Below, piece by piece: positions 7,835-16,545 of a DNA stretch of 56,140 nucleotides. Position numbers and translations under genes: made by a program. Numbering within the stretch: the first letter of the stretch is position 1; every line of letters begins with the position of its first letter. Location of the stretch: the IMG/VR virus record IMGVR_UViG_3300012005_000007, positions 1-56,140 of that record, one strand, 5' to 3'. This DNA comes from a virus. The notes beneath the pieces were generated by a model. The model was not told the origin of the DNA and searched no databases. It worked only from the letters and a program-made list of their open reading frames with translations.

Positions 7835-8266
7835 ATGCAAAACGAAGAAACTTTAGTTGAAGAAATTGAAAACTCCGAAAAAACCAAGAGAGAAGAAAAA
7901 ATACCAGTTGAAACTGAAAAACCAAAAACAGATAAAGAGGTAATTGACAGTTTAATGTCAAATCCAGAAGTCAGGACTAAACTTCTCAATATTGCAAACC
8001 AGTTATCTACAATTTTTAAAGACCATTGGTTTACAAGAACCCAGTTATCTAGAAAAACCATTTATAAAAAAGATGACGAGTTAAACCAGATAATCCAGTT
8101 ATTGATTTTTGCAGACCTCCTAGGTACTCGTTCAGACCGTAATATGGTTGAGTTTAAACTTTGTCTTAAAAAGGAAGATAAAGCGAAAATAATCCAGTTA
8201 GAAATTGACCAGTATCAGTACAAAATTAAAATGTTAGAAAAAGAAATTGTCCGTTTATTAGTATAA
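7835..8266 (+). CDS. Hypothetical protein upstream of the portal
   Basis: 143 residues. The first 35 are an acidic, low-complexity tail (EETLVEEIENSEKTK). The middle (WFTRTQLSRKTIYKK) could be a winged-helix element, followed by a C-terminal coiled coil (IIQLEIDQYQYKIKMLEKEIVRLLV). Its place before the portal would suit a small terminase or other packaging factor, but no defining motif is present, so I leave it unassigned. Confidence 0.6.
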   Translation: MQNEETLVEEIENSEKTKREEKIPVETEKPKTDKEVIDSLMSNPEVRTKLLNIANQLSTIFKDHWFTRTQLSRKTIYKKDDELNQIIQLLIFADLLGTRSDRNMVEFKLCLKKEDKAKIIQLEIDQYQYKIKMLEKEIVRLLV

Positions 8267-8350
8267 ATTTTCATAATTAGTTTGTTGTTTTCATGAAAAA
8301 TATCTCGAAAGGGGTATTTTTTTTTTTAGAACTTTTTTTACTTAATTTTA

Positions 8351-8370
8351 GAGAATAACTATATATTCTC
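8351..8370 (+). promoter_or_regulatory. Hairpin just before a start codon
   Basis: Perfect 7-bp stem GAGAATA (8351-8357) / TATTCTC (8364-8370) with loop ACTATA, two bases before the ATG at 8373. Its position would affect ribosome access to that gene. No T-run follows, so it is not a terminator. Confidence 0.45.
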
Positions 8371-8372
8371 AA

Positions 8373-9401
8373 ATGTTACAACATATCATAGACCGCAGGA
8401 ACAATCTCATAAATACCTTAGAAAAGTCTTATTATACACCACAGGAGGTTTTAAAAAAATCAAAAGAGGTATATCAAGAACTTGGAGAAAGTCCTGAATT
8501 CCAATCATTAGAAGATGAAGGTATCATAACAGATTTTGATAGTGATAACAGTAAGAAAGACCAAGAAGAAGGTAAGGATGTAGGGTTAGAAAAAGATGAA
8601 GTAAAAAAATCAATTGACCAACTCAACCATGACCTCATAAAAGCAACAACTTTTGAACAGCGTAAAGCTATACAGATTGAGTTAAAAGACCGTATTGAAA
8701 AAGCAGTAGACCGTGAAATATATGGTCGTTCTATACTTTTTAAATCGGTTGAAGATAATGAGTTTGATGAGATAGTAAAAGGCTTTGAAGATTTAGAAAA
8801 AGGTGGAGTAGGTTCAGGACCTCATAAAGTTGATGGTAAAATAGATTATTCATCTGCAATTCATACTCATTCTAAAGAAATTGCAGAACACGCTGGTATT
8901 TCTCATGATGAGTACCAAAAACTTCATCCAGGTACAAAAGAAGAACTTGCAAGAAATAAATTTGAGAAATCTGAAGACCTTGAAAAAGGACTTGGAAATA
9001 AAATTCATAAATACATCTCAAAAATAGGGAACAGATATATATATGAAAATAAAAATGTAGTTTCCTCACTTAATGATCTACGTGAATACCACAAACAAAA
9101 AACAGGACTTGACTCTATAAAAAGATCACTATCAAAATCACCTGACTCACCTCACTTGAAAGATATACATGAAACTTACAAGAAAAAAGCAACAGACTTC
9201 AAAAAATTATATGGACACGACCATGATTCTGATGAAGCAGATGAAAAGAAAAGACTAACCGTAAACGGAATGTTATCACATATTGAAAACCGTACTTATA
9301 ATAATAAACTTGCACGTCTTGAAAAATCAGATGAGGAAGGACTTATTAAAGAACTGATAGTTAGAAATGAGTTAGTAAAAGGAGAAGTTAATTCTAAATA
9401 A
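8373..9401 (+). CDS. Head-associated protein with many LxK-[G/A/S] sites
   Basis: 342 residues, mostly helical and highly charged, placed directly before the portal gene (two-base gap). It holds DLEKGGVGSGPH at about residue 145, a version of the KGG junction seen in the cargo-like proteins of this phage, followed by a His-rich stretch (HTHSKEIAEHAG). By hand I count about 13 matches to [LIVMF]-x-K-[GAS] in this protein, far above chance, including LEKSYY, LIKATT, IVKGFE, LEKGGV, LEKGLG, LEKSDE and LVKGEV. I infer a prohead core or scaffold-like component cut by the prohead protease. Function is otherwise unknown. Confidence 0.6.
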   Translation: MLQHIIDRRNNLINTLEKSYYTPQEVLKKSKEVYQELGESPEFQSLEDEGIITDFDSDNSKKDQEEGKDVGLEKDEVKKSIDQLNHDLIKATTFEQRKAIQIELKDRIEKAVDREIYGRSILFKSVEDNEFDEIVKGFEDLEKGGVGSGPHKVDGKIDYSSAIHTHSKEIAEHAGISHDEYQKLHPGTKEELARNKFEKSEDLEKGLGNKIHKYISKIGNRYIYENKNVVSSLNDLREYHKQKTGLDSIKRSLSKSPDSPHLKDIHETYKKKATDFKKLYGHDHDSDEADEKKRLTVNGMLSHIENRTYNNKLARLEKSDEEGLIKELIVRNELVKGEVNSK

Positions 9402-9403
9402 TC

Positions 9404-10972
9404 TTGAGCAATTTCTCAGAAAATATTGCCTCAATAGAGGAACAAAAAGCGAAACTTGAGATCCAAAAGGGTCTTGAACTTAAGAAAGCTCTGCAATCAG
9501 ATGATGTAGACACACTTTTTAAAGCCCAACAACTTATCACTTCTGAAAAAGCAGATCCATCCAATGTAAAATCTATCTTAGTTGACCCTAACGACCTTAT
9601 GGTCAATATGGGCTACCGAGATAAACCTTATGCAGTTACTTATGAAATGCTACGAGGAATGGGACGGATACACGTTGTTAAGTCAATTGTAGAAACCCGT
9701 AAGGAACAAGTAGCTTCGTTCTGCCAAGTTCAAAAAGATAAGTACAGTACTGGGTTCGTAATTAAAAAACGTACGCTTCTACCCGGTTCAAAACCTGTTA
9801 AATTATCTAAGCAAGATGAGAAAAAAATTGAGATGATGACCGAATTTCTACTTTTTTGTGGAAATAAAAATCGTCTTTGGAAAGCAGATACATTTGATAC
9901 TTTCACCCGTAAAGTTATACAAGATTCACTTGTACTTGACCAAGCATGTTTTGAAGTTGTAAGGAATAAAAAAGGTGAACTAGATGAAATACTAGCAGTT
10001 GATGCTGCAACTATGAGAATTGCTGATTCTTATGATGATGATGAGTATAAAGGAAAAGAAAGGGTAATGAAAAATAACTGTTATCCAAATACAGTTCAAA
10101 TACTTGACGCCGTTCCTCGTGCCGAATATTATCCTTGGGAATTATGCTTTGGAATACGAAACCCAACAACCGATATTCATAAAAATGGATACGGAAGATC
10201 AGAACTTGAAGATATGGTATTGACCGTAACATCAATTTTAAACGCCGACCAATACAACTCTAACTTTTTTAAAGTAGGAGCTTCACCAAAAGGTATTCTT
10301 TCTTATAGTGGAAATATAAACGAAAACAGTTTACAAGATTTTAAAAGACAATGGATGGCTCAAACATCAGGCGTTGCAAATGCTTGGAAAATGCCAGTCA
10401 TCAATGCCGATAAAATCCAGTTCCAACCAACTCATGTCGCAAGTGCAGATATGGAGTTTTCAAAATTCCAGGAATTTCTTATTAAGATTTGTTGTGCATT
10501 ATACAAAATTGACCCCTCAGAAATTGGTTTCCCAATGTCTGGAAATGCAAGTGGAACCTCAGGGTTAGGTGGAGACTCAACTGCTGAAAAACTTAAATAT
10601 TCTAAAGATAAAGGACTTAAACCACTACTTAAACAATATCAGTATTGGATAAATAAATACATAATTTGGCAAATAGATCCAGATTTTGAGTTTGAATTCC
10701 AAGGAATAGATGGAGAACAAACTTTCCAAGAAGAACTTGATAATGATATAAAGTCAATGGGAAATTTCATGACTATTAATGAAATTCGAGAAAAAAGAGG
10801 AATGAAAAAAGTTCCATGGGGAGATATATCTTGTAACCCAATAGCATATCAAAATTATTCTATGCAACAACAGCAACAAATGCAAGAAGACCAACAGGGT
10901 CAGGACCAAGGTGATGAGGAAGAAAACCCATTTTTGAAATCGCTTAACTTAGATGAAATTTTTAACAACTAA
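9404..10972 (+). CDS. Portal protein
   Basis: 522 residues from a TTG start two bases after the previous stop. The core reads like a phage portal: long helices, WELCFGIRNP and YGRSELEDMVLTV in the stem region, and the tail-proximal LIKICCALYKIDPSEIGFPM typical of HK97/SPP1-type portals, ending in a Gln-rich acidic tail. It forms the dodecameric DNA channel at the head vertex. The first 40 residues hold three [LI]-x-K-[GAS] strings (IQKGLE, LKKALQ, LFKAQQ) and the C-terminus one (FLKSLN), so the ends may be trimmed during maturation. Position before the head genes agrees. Confidence 0.85.
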   Translation: MSNFSENIASIEEQKAKLEIQKGLELKKALQSDDVDTLFKAQQLITSEKADPSNVKSILVDPNDLMVNMGYRDKPYAVTYEMLRGMGRIHVVKSIVETRKEQVASFCQVQKDKYSTGFVIKKRTLLPGSKPVKLSKQDEKKIEMMTEFLLFCGNKNRLWKADTFDTFTRKVIQDSLVLDQACFEVVRNKKGELDEILAVDAATMRIADSYDDDEYKGKERVMKNNCYPNTVQILDAVPRAEYYPWELCFGIRNPTTDIHKNGYGRSELEDMVLTVTSILNADQYNSNFFKVGASPKGILSYSGNINENSLQDFKRQWMAQTSGVANAWKMPVINADKIQFQPTHVASADMEFSKFQEFLIKICCALYKIDPSEIGFPMSGNASGTSGLGGDSTAEKLKYSKDKGLKPLLKQYQYWINKYIIWQIDPDFEFEFQGIDGEQTFQEELDNDIKSMGNFMTINEIREKRGMKKVPWGDISCNPIAYQNYSMQQQQQMQEDQQGQDQGDEEENPFLKSLNLDEIFNN

Positions 10973-11333
10973 TTTTTACAAAGTGACCGTTCAACTTGAC
11001 AAAAAGCAAATTCACCTTGGTTGGGAAACAGCAGGTGCTATCATTTTATTTTTAGTAGTAACAATGTACGGTTTTGGAGCCGTTGTTACAAAATTTTTAG
11101 AAAAGCAGGATAAGATATATACTGTAGTTATAAAACTTGATAGAAAAGATAGTATTCAGGATAATAATATAGCGTTACTTACAACAAATCAAGCGGTTAC
11201 TACCTCAGATATTTCAACTATAAAGAGTGATATAAAGGACTTAAAAGACCAAAAGAATAGAACACAAGTGGTAACTCATTACTATACTGAGAAAAAGAAA
11301 GATAGACACTTATATGTAAACCAGGTTAGGTAG
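10953..11333 (+). CDS. Small protein with one membrane helix
   Basis: 126 residues; the ATG at 10953 lies inside the end of the portal gene (20-base overlap). One membrane segment at about residues 25-47 (GAIILFLVVTMYGFGAVVT), then a soluble Lys/Asp-rich tail with a short coiled coil (ISTIKSDIKDLKDQKN). It lies immediately before the holin-like and spanin genes, so a role in lysis (for example holin partner) is plausible, but I see no family signature. Confidence 0.55.
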   Translation: MKFLTTNFYKVTVQLDKKQIHLGWETAGAIILFLVVTMYGFGAVVTKFLEKQDKIYTVVIKLDRKDSIQDNNIALLTTNQAVTTSDISTIKSDIKDLKDQKNRTQVVTHYYTEKKKDRHLYVNQVR

Positions 11334-11358
11334 TTTATCTTTTCTATAAAAAGGTATA

Positions 11359-11367
11359 TATATTTAC
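11359..11367 (+). promoter_or_regulatory. Probable promoter -7 element of the lysis genes
   Basis: TATATTTAC at 11359-11367, followed by A, 32 bases before the ATG at 11399. It is the same nonamer as in the three repeated promoters, but without their upstream 25-base block. Confidence 0.4.
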
Positions 11368-11398
11368 AAAATTATTAAGAATAATTTAAAGAAAAATC

Positions 11399-11740
11399 AT
11401 GAATAGTTTATTAAAAAACTGGAAAACAACAACTGCAGGTGTATTAGGTATATTAACAATTATACTTAAAGTTATTTTCCCAAATATATTTACACCTGAA
11501 GTATTAACATTAATAGGTTTAGCATTAGGCTCATTAGGACTTGTTGCAGCAAAAGACGGTTCTGTAACTGGAATTGGATCTCAGGCAACAACTGTAATAA
11601 AAGACGCCTTGCCTATTGTAGTTGACTTGACTGCAAACTCAACCAATGCAACAATTAAGGAAATACATACAATTGTAAGTAATATTCAGGCATCTCAAAG
11701 TGTAACACCAGTTGTAGTAAATGTAGAAAAATCTTTATAA
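11399..11740 (+). CDS. Holin-like protein
   Basis: 113 residues. Two hydrophobic segments (about residues 12-30, TAGVLGILTIILKVIFP, and 34-51, EVLTLIGLALGSLGLVAA) are followed by KDGSVTGIG, a layout common in small phage holins with an N-terminal NWKTT cap. The C-terminal half is soluble. It would form membrane lesions that set lysis time. It overlaps the spanin gene by one base (TAATG). The assignment rests on topology and context. Confidence 0.65.
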   Translation: MNSLLKNWKTTTAGVLGILTIILKVIFPNIFTPEVLTLIGLALGSLGLVAAKDGSVTGIGSQATTVIKDALPIVVDLTANSTNATIKEIHTIVSNIQASQSVTPVVVNVEKSL

Positions 11741-12297
11741 TGAAAAGATTAATTGGTTTAATTGTAGTTCTATTTTTAGTTTCTTGTTCTTTACAACAAA
11801 AACAGTTAAAGGATAAAAATAAACTGGATGCACTTTCATTACAATACCCTTCAGAAGCTGCTCGTCTTGCAAATTGGTTATATCCCTGTTTTACAGGAAA
11901 GTCAAAATCTGATACGGTTATTAATACGGTTCATGATACAACTCAAGTACCAGGAAGTCCAATTTTTATAAAGGGGCAAGACGGTAAACCTGATACAGTT
12001 AAAATACCAGGGAAAGTTATCCATATAACAACTATAAAGTCAATCCATGATACGGTTACAAATGATAGAGAAATAGCGTATCTGAAAGTACAACTAACTG
12101 TAAGTAATGATAGTCTAAAAACTGTAAAAGAGGATTTAAAATTAAAAAGTAAAGAATCAACTTCTAAAAACAAATATATCTGGATCTTAATAGGATTAGG
12201 GGTATTAGGATTATTAATTATAGTTTGGAAAGTATATAGTTCTATATATGGTGGAGTTGCAATAAAAGCGGGAAGTTCTATTATTTCTAAACTGTAG
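11740..12297 (+). CDS. Unimolecular spanin (lipoprotein with C-terminal membrane helix)
   Basis: 185 residues. The N-terminus is a lipoprotein signal peptide with lipobox LVSC (C16). The body (about 20-145) is a Thr/Asp/Val-rich periplasmic stretch with repeated HDTxT motifs (TVHDTTQ, SIHDTVT) and a coiled-coil-like segment. A membrane helix follows (146-167, YIWILIGLGVLGLLIIVWKV) with a short tail. An outer-membrane lipid anchor plus an inner-membrane helix in one chain is the definition of a u-spanin, which fuses the two membranes in the last lysis step. Its place after a holin-like gene supports this. Confidence 0.75.
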   Translation: MKRLIGLIVVLFLVSCSLQQKQLKDKNKLDALSLQYPSEAARLANWLYPCFTGKSKSDTVINTVHDTTQVPGSPIFIKGQDGKPDTVKIPGKVIHITTIKSIHDTVTNDREIAYLKVQLTVSNDSLKTVKEDLKLKSKESTSKNKYIWILIGLGVLGLLIIVWKVYSSIYGGVAIKAGSSIISKL

Positions 12298-12305
12298 TTA
12301 TTTTT

Positions 12306-12395
12306 ATGGATCTTTTAGGACCATCAATTTTTATATGTTGGTTAACTTTCTACTTCTTACTCGCAATTTTTATAGGTAGAAAGAAAAAGAGATAA
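12306..12395 (+). CDS. 29-residue membrane peptide
   Basis: ATG at 12306, stop TAA at 12393-12395. One hydrophobic helix (GPSIFICWLTFYFLLAIFI) followed by the basic tail GRKKKR. It comes nine bases after the spanin stop, within the lysis group. It may act in lysis or be a small membrane-active peptide; the short length makes this tentative. Confidence 0.4.
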   Translation: MDLLGPSIFICWLTFYFLLAIFIGRKKKR

Positions 12396-12431
12396 GTAGA
12401 CTTGGATAACTAAATTCTTATTTATACATTT

Positions 12432-12656
12432 ATGGAGATAACAATTGGTAATTTTGATTACTCAGCTATTATTGATGAAAAAGGTAAAACTGACTGGATT
12501 TATAAAGCTAAAGACTTTATTCCTCCAAAAAAAGTAATTAAAGAACCAGTTCAATATAAAATACAAAACGTAATTGAAAGGTCTTTTAAAGATAACTATC
12601 AAAAAACGTTAAAAACAACAGTAAAAGAACTCATTTTATACATAAATGGCATTTAA
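12432..12656 (+). CDS. Hypothetical small protein
   Basis: 74 residues, basic, soluble, no motif (begins MEITIGNFDYSAIIDEKG). It overlaps the following gene by 11 bases, which points to coupled expression with that leader-module protein. The leader TTCTTATTTATACATTTATG holds a possible weak TATACATTT promoter box. Confidence 0.5.
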   Translation: MEITIGNFDYSAIIDEKGKTDWIYKAKDFIPPKKVIKEPVQYKIQNVIERSFKDNYQKTLKTTVKELILYINGI

Positions 12657-13788
12657 AACAGTCACAGACCAGCGTAACGCAATAAACATACTTTCAATGT
12701 ATGGAAAATTACCTGAGAAAAAGGTAGAAACAACTCAATCTGAAACTCTTGTAAAGGCGGTGATTGGTAAAACAAGGTCGGGTAAAGAAGTATACAATAT
12801 GACAGATGAGTCTTATGAAAACTTCACTAAAGTTGACCATAAGTTTGCAACTGAATTGTGTAAAGCACAGAATTTAGTTGAAGAAGTTGAATACCACAAG
12901 GAGCGCTATAATGAGTTACAAAAGTCTGAAGCATATAATGGGTTAAAAGACCAGTTTGATATGTTGATAAAGAGTGAGGTAATTGATGAGTTAGAAAAAG
13001 CAGAAGGAGATCATGGGGGAAAAGTCATTGGTCATACAATTAGTGGAAAGCCTATTTACGAAAACCAATCTGCTCATGATTATGTAGGTTTTTCAAAAGA
13101 AGATCATGAAGGTGGAGCTTTACATCACCAAAGGGAAGCAGATAAACATAATAAAGGTACCAAAAAAAATATTTGGCATGAAGCAAAAGCTCATGGTCAT
13201 AAAGAACGCTATAATGAGTTACAAAAGTCTGAGGCATATAACGGGTTAAAAGACCAGTTTGATATGTTGATAAAGGCAGAAGATGACTTAGAAAAAGGTG
13301 GTGAAGGAAGTAGAGGTGGAAAAGTTATTGGACATACCTCTACAGGTAAACCTATTTATGATAATGCAGATAACCCTGCACATAAAAGTTTTGGTACTAA
13401 TGAACATTTTCAAGCAGCACAACTTCATAAAGACCTTGAGAAACATTGGGATTCTAAAATACCTAAATCAGATGGTACAGGTTTTGGTGATAGGCGAGCA
13501 AGAGCCTCGGTTGCAAATGAAAAAGCAAATCACCATTTTGACCAAGCAAATAAACATGAAGAGTCTATGAGGTCAGTTGCTAATGGTGGTTCAAGAGAAA
13601 TAGGTAAAACTCAATCAGGTAAAAGTATAATGAATGACCCTCATCATGAAGACCATAAAGATTTTACAAAACAAGACCATATAGATGCTACAAAAGTTAA
13701 CAGGGATATAGGTAATAAAGAACGTTCTTCTAAAGCACTTGATAGAGCAGATGCTCATAGGGAACTTGCAAAAACTGCAAAAAATTAA
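12646..13788 (+). CDS. Four-copy VIGHT-SGKPIY module protein (putative virion cargo/core protein)
   Basis: 380 residues. The N-terminus RNAINILSMYG matches the leader shared with four other proteins of the window. Four module copies follow: about residues 38-72 (VIGKTRSGKEVY), 124-160 (KVIGHTISGKPIYE), 222-265 (KVIGHTSTGKPIYD) and 316-352 (EIGKTQSGKSI). Each is followed by a His/Asp-rich F(T/S)xxDHxxA segment. Copies two and three are preceded by an identical 26-residue linker encoded by a 78-bp direct repeat. Nine [LIVM]-x-K-[GAS] strings (such as LIKAED, LEKGGE, LEKAEG) punctuate the linkers. I infer a processed, repeat-built prohead component. No enzymatic domain. Confidence 0.6.
   Translation: MAFKTVTDQRNAINILSMYGKLPEKKVETTQSETLVKAVIGKTRSGKEVYNMTDESYENFTKVDHKFATELCKAQNLVEEVEYHKERYNELQKSEAYNGLKDQFDMLIKSEVIDELEKAEGDHGGKVIGHTISGKPIYENQSAHDYVGFSKEDHEGGALHHQREADKHNKGTKKNIWHEAKAHGHKERYNELQKSEAYNGLKDQFDMLIKAEDDLEKGGEGSRGGKVIGHTSTGKPIYDNADNPAHKSFGTNEHFQAAQLHKDLEKHWDSKIPKSDGTGFGDRRARASVANEKANHHFDQANKHEESMRSVANGGSREIGKTQSGKSIMNDPHHEDHKDFTKQDHIDATKVNRDIGNKERSSKALDRADAHRELAKTAKN
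12895..12972 (+). repeat. 78-bp direct repeat, copy 1
   Basis: Encodes HKERYNELQ...DMLIK, residues 84-109 of the module protein. Copy 2 lies 303 bp downstream. By hand the two copies differ at five positions, all third codon positions and all synonymous. Confidence 0.9.
13198..13275 (+). repeat. 78-bp direct repeat, copy 2
   Basis: Second copy (residues 185-210), with the same protein sequence as copy 1 and five synonymous differences. Indicates an internal duplication followed by selection on the protein. Confidence 0.9.
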
Positions 13789-13800
13789 AAATAGTAAAAT

Positions 13801-13838
13801 AATACACAATTAAAAAAATAATACACAATTAAAAAAAT
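13801..13838 (+). repeat. Two tandem 19-bp units upstream of a start codon
   Basis: AATACACAATTAAAAAAAT at 13801-13819 is repeated exactly at 13820-13838, seven bases before the TTG start at 13845. Could be a slippage product or a spaced regulatory site. Confidence 0.7.
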
Positions 13839-13844
13839 AAAAAG

Positions 13845-14153
13845 TTGAAATCATTAATTTTTAGCGATATAAATAATACGCTCCTGGTTGAATACAAAGT
13901 AGACCTTATAGGTTCTAATTTAGGAAATTTTACAGTTATGCAGATAAAGGGACTTACTGATGTAGATCATAGTTTACTTGCAATGAACTTCAAACAATTA
14001 AACTATGATGTACCTAGTTTTATAACTTTTGCAAATAATAATTTTCTTAAGTTGACTATAACTGACCAATCTAAAGGAACCTCTTCAGTTTTAGTTGATG
14101 CCACGCCTTTAAGTTCAGGCGGAGGATTTCCGATTGGTAAAGACTTGTTATAA
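13845..14153 (+). CDS. Hypothetical protein, possibly structural
   Basis: 102 residues from a TTG start (the ATGs in the frame are too far in). It is beta-rich (FTVMQIKGLTDVDH, FLKLTITDQSKG), ends in a Gly-rich SSGGGFPIGKDLL, and resembles small virion decoration or adaptor proteins only in composition. Followed by a strong terminator at 14176. Confidence 0.5.
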   Translation: MKSLIFSDINNTLLVEYKVDLIGSNLGNFTVMQIKGLTDVDHSLLAMNFKQLNYDVPSFITFANNNFLKLTITDQSKGTSSVLVDATPLSSGGGFPIGKDLL

Positions 14154-14175
14154 CTTAAATTCTTTTCAAAAAAAT

Positions 14176-14220
14176 AAAAACCTTATTTTTACTTTTAATT
14201 AAGTAGATAAGGTTTTTTTT
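14176..14220 (+). terminator. Rho-independent terminator
   Basis: 10-bp stem AAAAACCTTA (14176-14185) / TAAGGTTTTT (14208-14217), with an inner TACTT/AAGTA pairing and a T-run. Separates the lysis/module block from the glycosyltransferase gene that starts eight bases later. Confidence 0.85.
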
Positions 14221-14227
14221 ATTATAT

Positions 14228-15631
14228 ATGATACGTAAAGCGGTATACTCACTTTGGCAACCTGGAGGGATTGCAGTAAATGGAGGGTTCTTAAAAAATC
14301 GCCATTTAGGACAAACACTTGCACTTTCACTTGAATACTCCAAAAAACAATTTGAAACAGTTGAACTTGTAACTAATAAGGCAGGGTATGAACTACTGAT
14401 TAAGAAATATGACTTACCTTTCGATACCGTAAAATTTTTCCCAACAGAATTTGATACTCTAAATCCAGATTTCTGGGCATATGCTAAAATTTATGCATAT
14501 TCAATCCAAGAGGAACCATTTATTCACATTGACAATGATGTGATAGTTTTCAACAAAATTCCACAAGAAAAACTTGAGGCACCACTATTATTTCAGAATA
14601 AAGAATATTTTAAAGAACATACAGGGTATACTCGTTTAATAGACGAGGCATTAACTTTTCCAAAACTTGATTTTAGTCTGTTTAAAAACCTACCTCAGTT
14701 TGCATATAATTGTGGGGTGGTAGGCTGTAATTCACTAGAATTTATAGTTGAATGGAAAAAAATTGTAGATGAGTATTTATTTAACCCTCGTAATAAAAAT
14801 ACTTGGGATGGAATAAAAGACAAACATTCTCATAACCACTTATATGAGCAATTTTTTTCTTCTAGTTTAATTAGTAGAGATAACATAAAGGCACAAACCT
14901 TACTTGCAGATGATTTTTATGTATCAACATACAGGGATAAAGTAGGACTTGTACATCTTTGGGGAGCTTCAAAGCGTGATTTAGATACCATGGAACGTGT
15001 TAAACAGCGTTTACTACATGAATTTCCAAAATATAAAGATATATTTGATGTAGAAGAAACTCATAGTGAGATTTTTAGCGATATAATTCGTAGTGAAAAA
15101 TGGGGTAAAGGACAAGGGTCAGGAGGAGGTTCATCAATTGAAATAACTAAAGGGTATAGAGAATTCTTACAAAAATTTCTTAAAGACAAAAATATTAAAA
15201 CCTGCCTGGACTTTGGTTGTGGAGATTGGCAGTTTTCAAAACTAATAAATTGGTCAGGGATAAAATACTTAGGTCTTGATTGTGTACAAAAAATTGTAGA
15301 AGAAAACAATGAACTATATTCAGAAGATAATATAAAATTCCAATACCAATCAGATAATATACTTCTTCATAATAATTATGACCTGTTAATAGTTAAAGAT
15401 GTACTAATCCACTGGTCAAACAGTGAAATAAATGAATTCTTAAAACTTGTAAGAGAACTTGACTTTAAATATATATTAATTACGACACAAGTTGAAGTCG
15501 TTAATAACTACGAAATAAAAACAGGAGAATACCATCCAGTTAATTTAAATGAAAGTCCATTTAATTGTAATTGTGAAGAAATTTTTAAATGGTCTTCGGA
15601 TAATAAAATTACGTACCTTTTAACCAAATGA
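14228..15631 (+). CDS. Glycosyltransferase-methyltransferase fusion
   Basis: 467 residues. The N-terminal part (1-275) reads like a GT-A sugar transferase: RHLGQTLALSLEYSKKQF opening and the D102-N103-D104 metal motif in FIHIDNDVIVF, then a Trp/His-rich acceptor region (GLVHLWGASKRDLDTM). After a Gly/Ser linker (GSGGGSS) the C-terminal part is a SAM methyltransferase with motif I D328-FGCGDW and YLGLDCV. The natural reading is an enzyme that adds and caps a sugar, on a virion protein, the host surface or DNA. It overlaps the minor head gene by ATGA, so it is made together with head proteins. Substrate unknown. Confidence 0.75.
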   Translation: MIRKAVYSLWQPGGIAVNGGFLKNRHLGQTLALSLEYSKKQFETVELVTNKAGYELLIKKYDLPFDTVKFFPTEFDTLNPDFWAYAKIYAYSIQEEPFIHIDNDVIVFNKIPQEKLEAPLLFQNKEYFKEHTGYTRLIDEALTFPKLDFSLFKNLPQFAYNCGVVGCNSLEFIVEWKKIVDEYLFNPRNKNTWDGIKDKHSHNHLYEQFFSSSLISRDNIKAQTLLADDFYVSTYRDKVGLVHLWGASKRDLDTMERVKQRLLHEFPKYKDIFDVEETHSEIFSDIIRSEKWGKGQGSGGGSSIEITKGYREFLQKFLKDKNIKTCLDFGCGDWQFSKLINWSGIKYLGLDCVQKIVEENNELYSEDNIKFQYQSDNILLHNNYDLLIVKDVLIHWSNSEINEFLKLVRELDFKYILITTQVEVVNNYEIKTGEYHPVNLNESPFNCNCEEIFKWSSDNKITYLLTK

Positions 15632-16545
15632 TACTAACCCCAAACCAAGTAGAGGAACTACTCAAAATTATAGACCACAACCACTTGGTCTTCATTGGAG
15701 AAAATCTGGGGATAGAATATTTATCAACCTCAGATAAAGAAGTATTAACAAATTCCGGAATAGACATCAATGACCTTTACCTACCAGAAAATGATGCACT
15801 ACTAACAAGTTTTCATCTTGGACTGTTATCCGATGCACTGCGAGACAATATAAACACACTTTCCTTTGATGACTTAAAAAACTATGTAAAGAAAGGTCAT
15901 TATATACCACTTACTCAAACAGAAAAATATACACTTAATATCATAAAAAACCAGGCATTAAAAGATATAAAAACGTTAAAGGGAAATATATTTAACGATG
16001 TTAACCAAATATTGGTTGATAAAAGTTTAGAAGGACAGAGAAAATTTTTGAGAGAAGAACAAACAAAAGGACTATACGACAAAAAAACAGTAAAACAAAT
16101 CGCCAATGATATTGCAAGAAAAACCGGTGATTGGACAAGAAACTTTGACCGAATAGTAGAATACAATTGTCAATCAGCATTTGAAGGAGGAAAGGCGGAA
16201 TATATCGCAAATACTTACGGAGAAGACTCATTAGTGTACAAGTCTGTTTTTGAAGGTGCTTGTAAACATTGTGTAAGTCTTTATTTGACAAAAGGGGTAG
16301 GAAGTGAACCAAGGATATTTAAATTGTCTGAACTTATAGCGAACGGTACAAATATTGGTAGGAAAACAGCTGAATGGAAACCGACAATTTCGCCCCTACA
16401 TCCTTTTTGCAGGTGTATGTTATTCTATACACAAAAGGGGAATAAATGGAATCCTGGTTCAAAATCTTTTGATATAACTACTCCTTCAAAAAGAATACGA
16501 CCAAAAGTTGAACTAACAATTGGTGACAAAAAATATTGGGTTTAA
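15628..16545 (+). CDS. Minor head protein, Mu gpF / SPP1 gp7 family
   Basis: 305 residues. The C-terminal half carries the family hallmarks: the helix TRNFDRIVEYNCQSAFEGG, C212-x-x-C215 in ACKHCVSLY, and H258-x-x-C261-x-C263 in PLHPFCRCM, a likely metal site. Proteins of this family are few-copy head components associated with the portal and needed for DNA-filled heads. The N-terminal half is less conserved. Coupled by ATGA overlap with the glycosyltransferase-methyltransferase. Confidence 0.85.
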   Translation: MILTPNQVEELLKIIDHNHLVFIGENLGIEYLSTSDKEVLTNSGIDINDLYLPENDALLTSFHLGLLSDALRDNINTLSFDDLKNYVKKGHYIPLTQTEKYTLNIIKNQALKDIKTLKGNIFNDVNQILVDKSLEGQRKFLREEQTKGLYDKKTVKQIANDIARKTGDWTRNFDRIVEYNCQSAFEGGKAEYIANTYGEDSLVYKSVFEGACKHCVSLYLTKGVGSEPRIFKLSELIANGTNIGRKTAEWKPTISPLHPFCRCMLFYTQKGNKWNPGSKSFDITTPSKRIRPKVELTIGDKKYWV

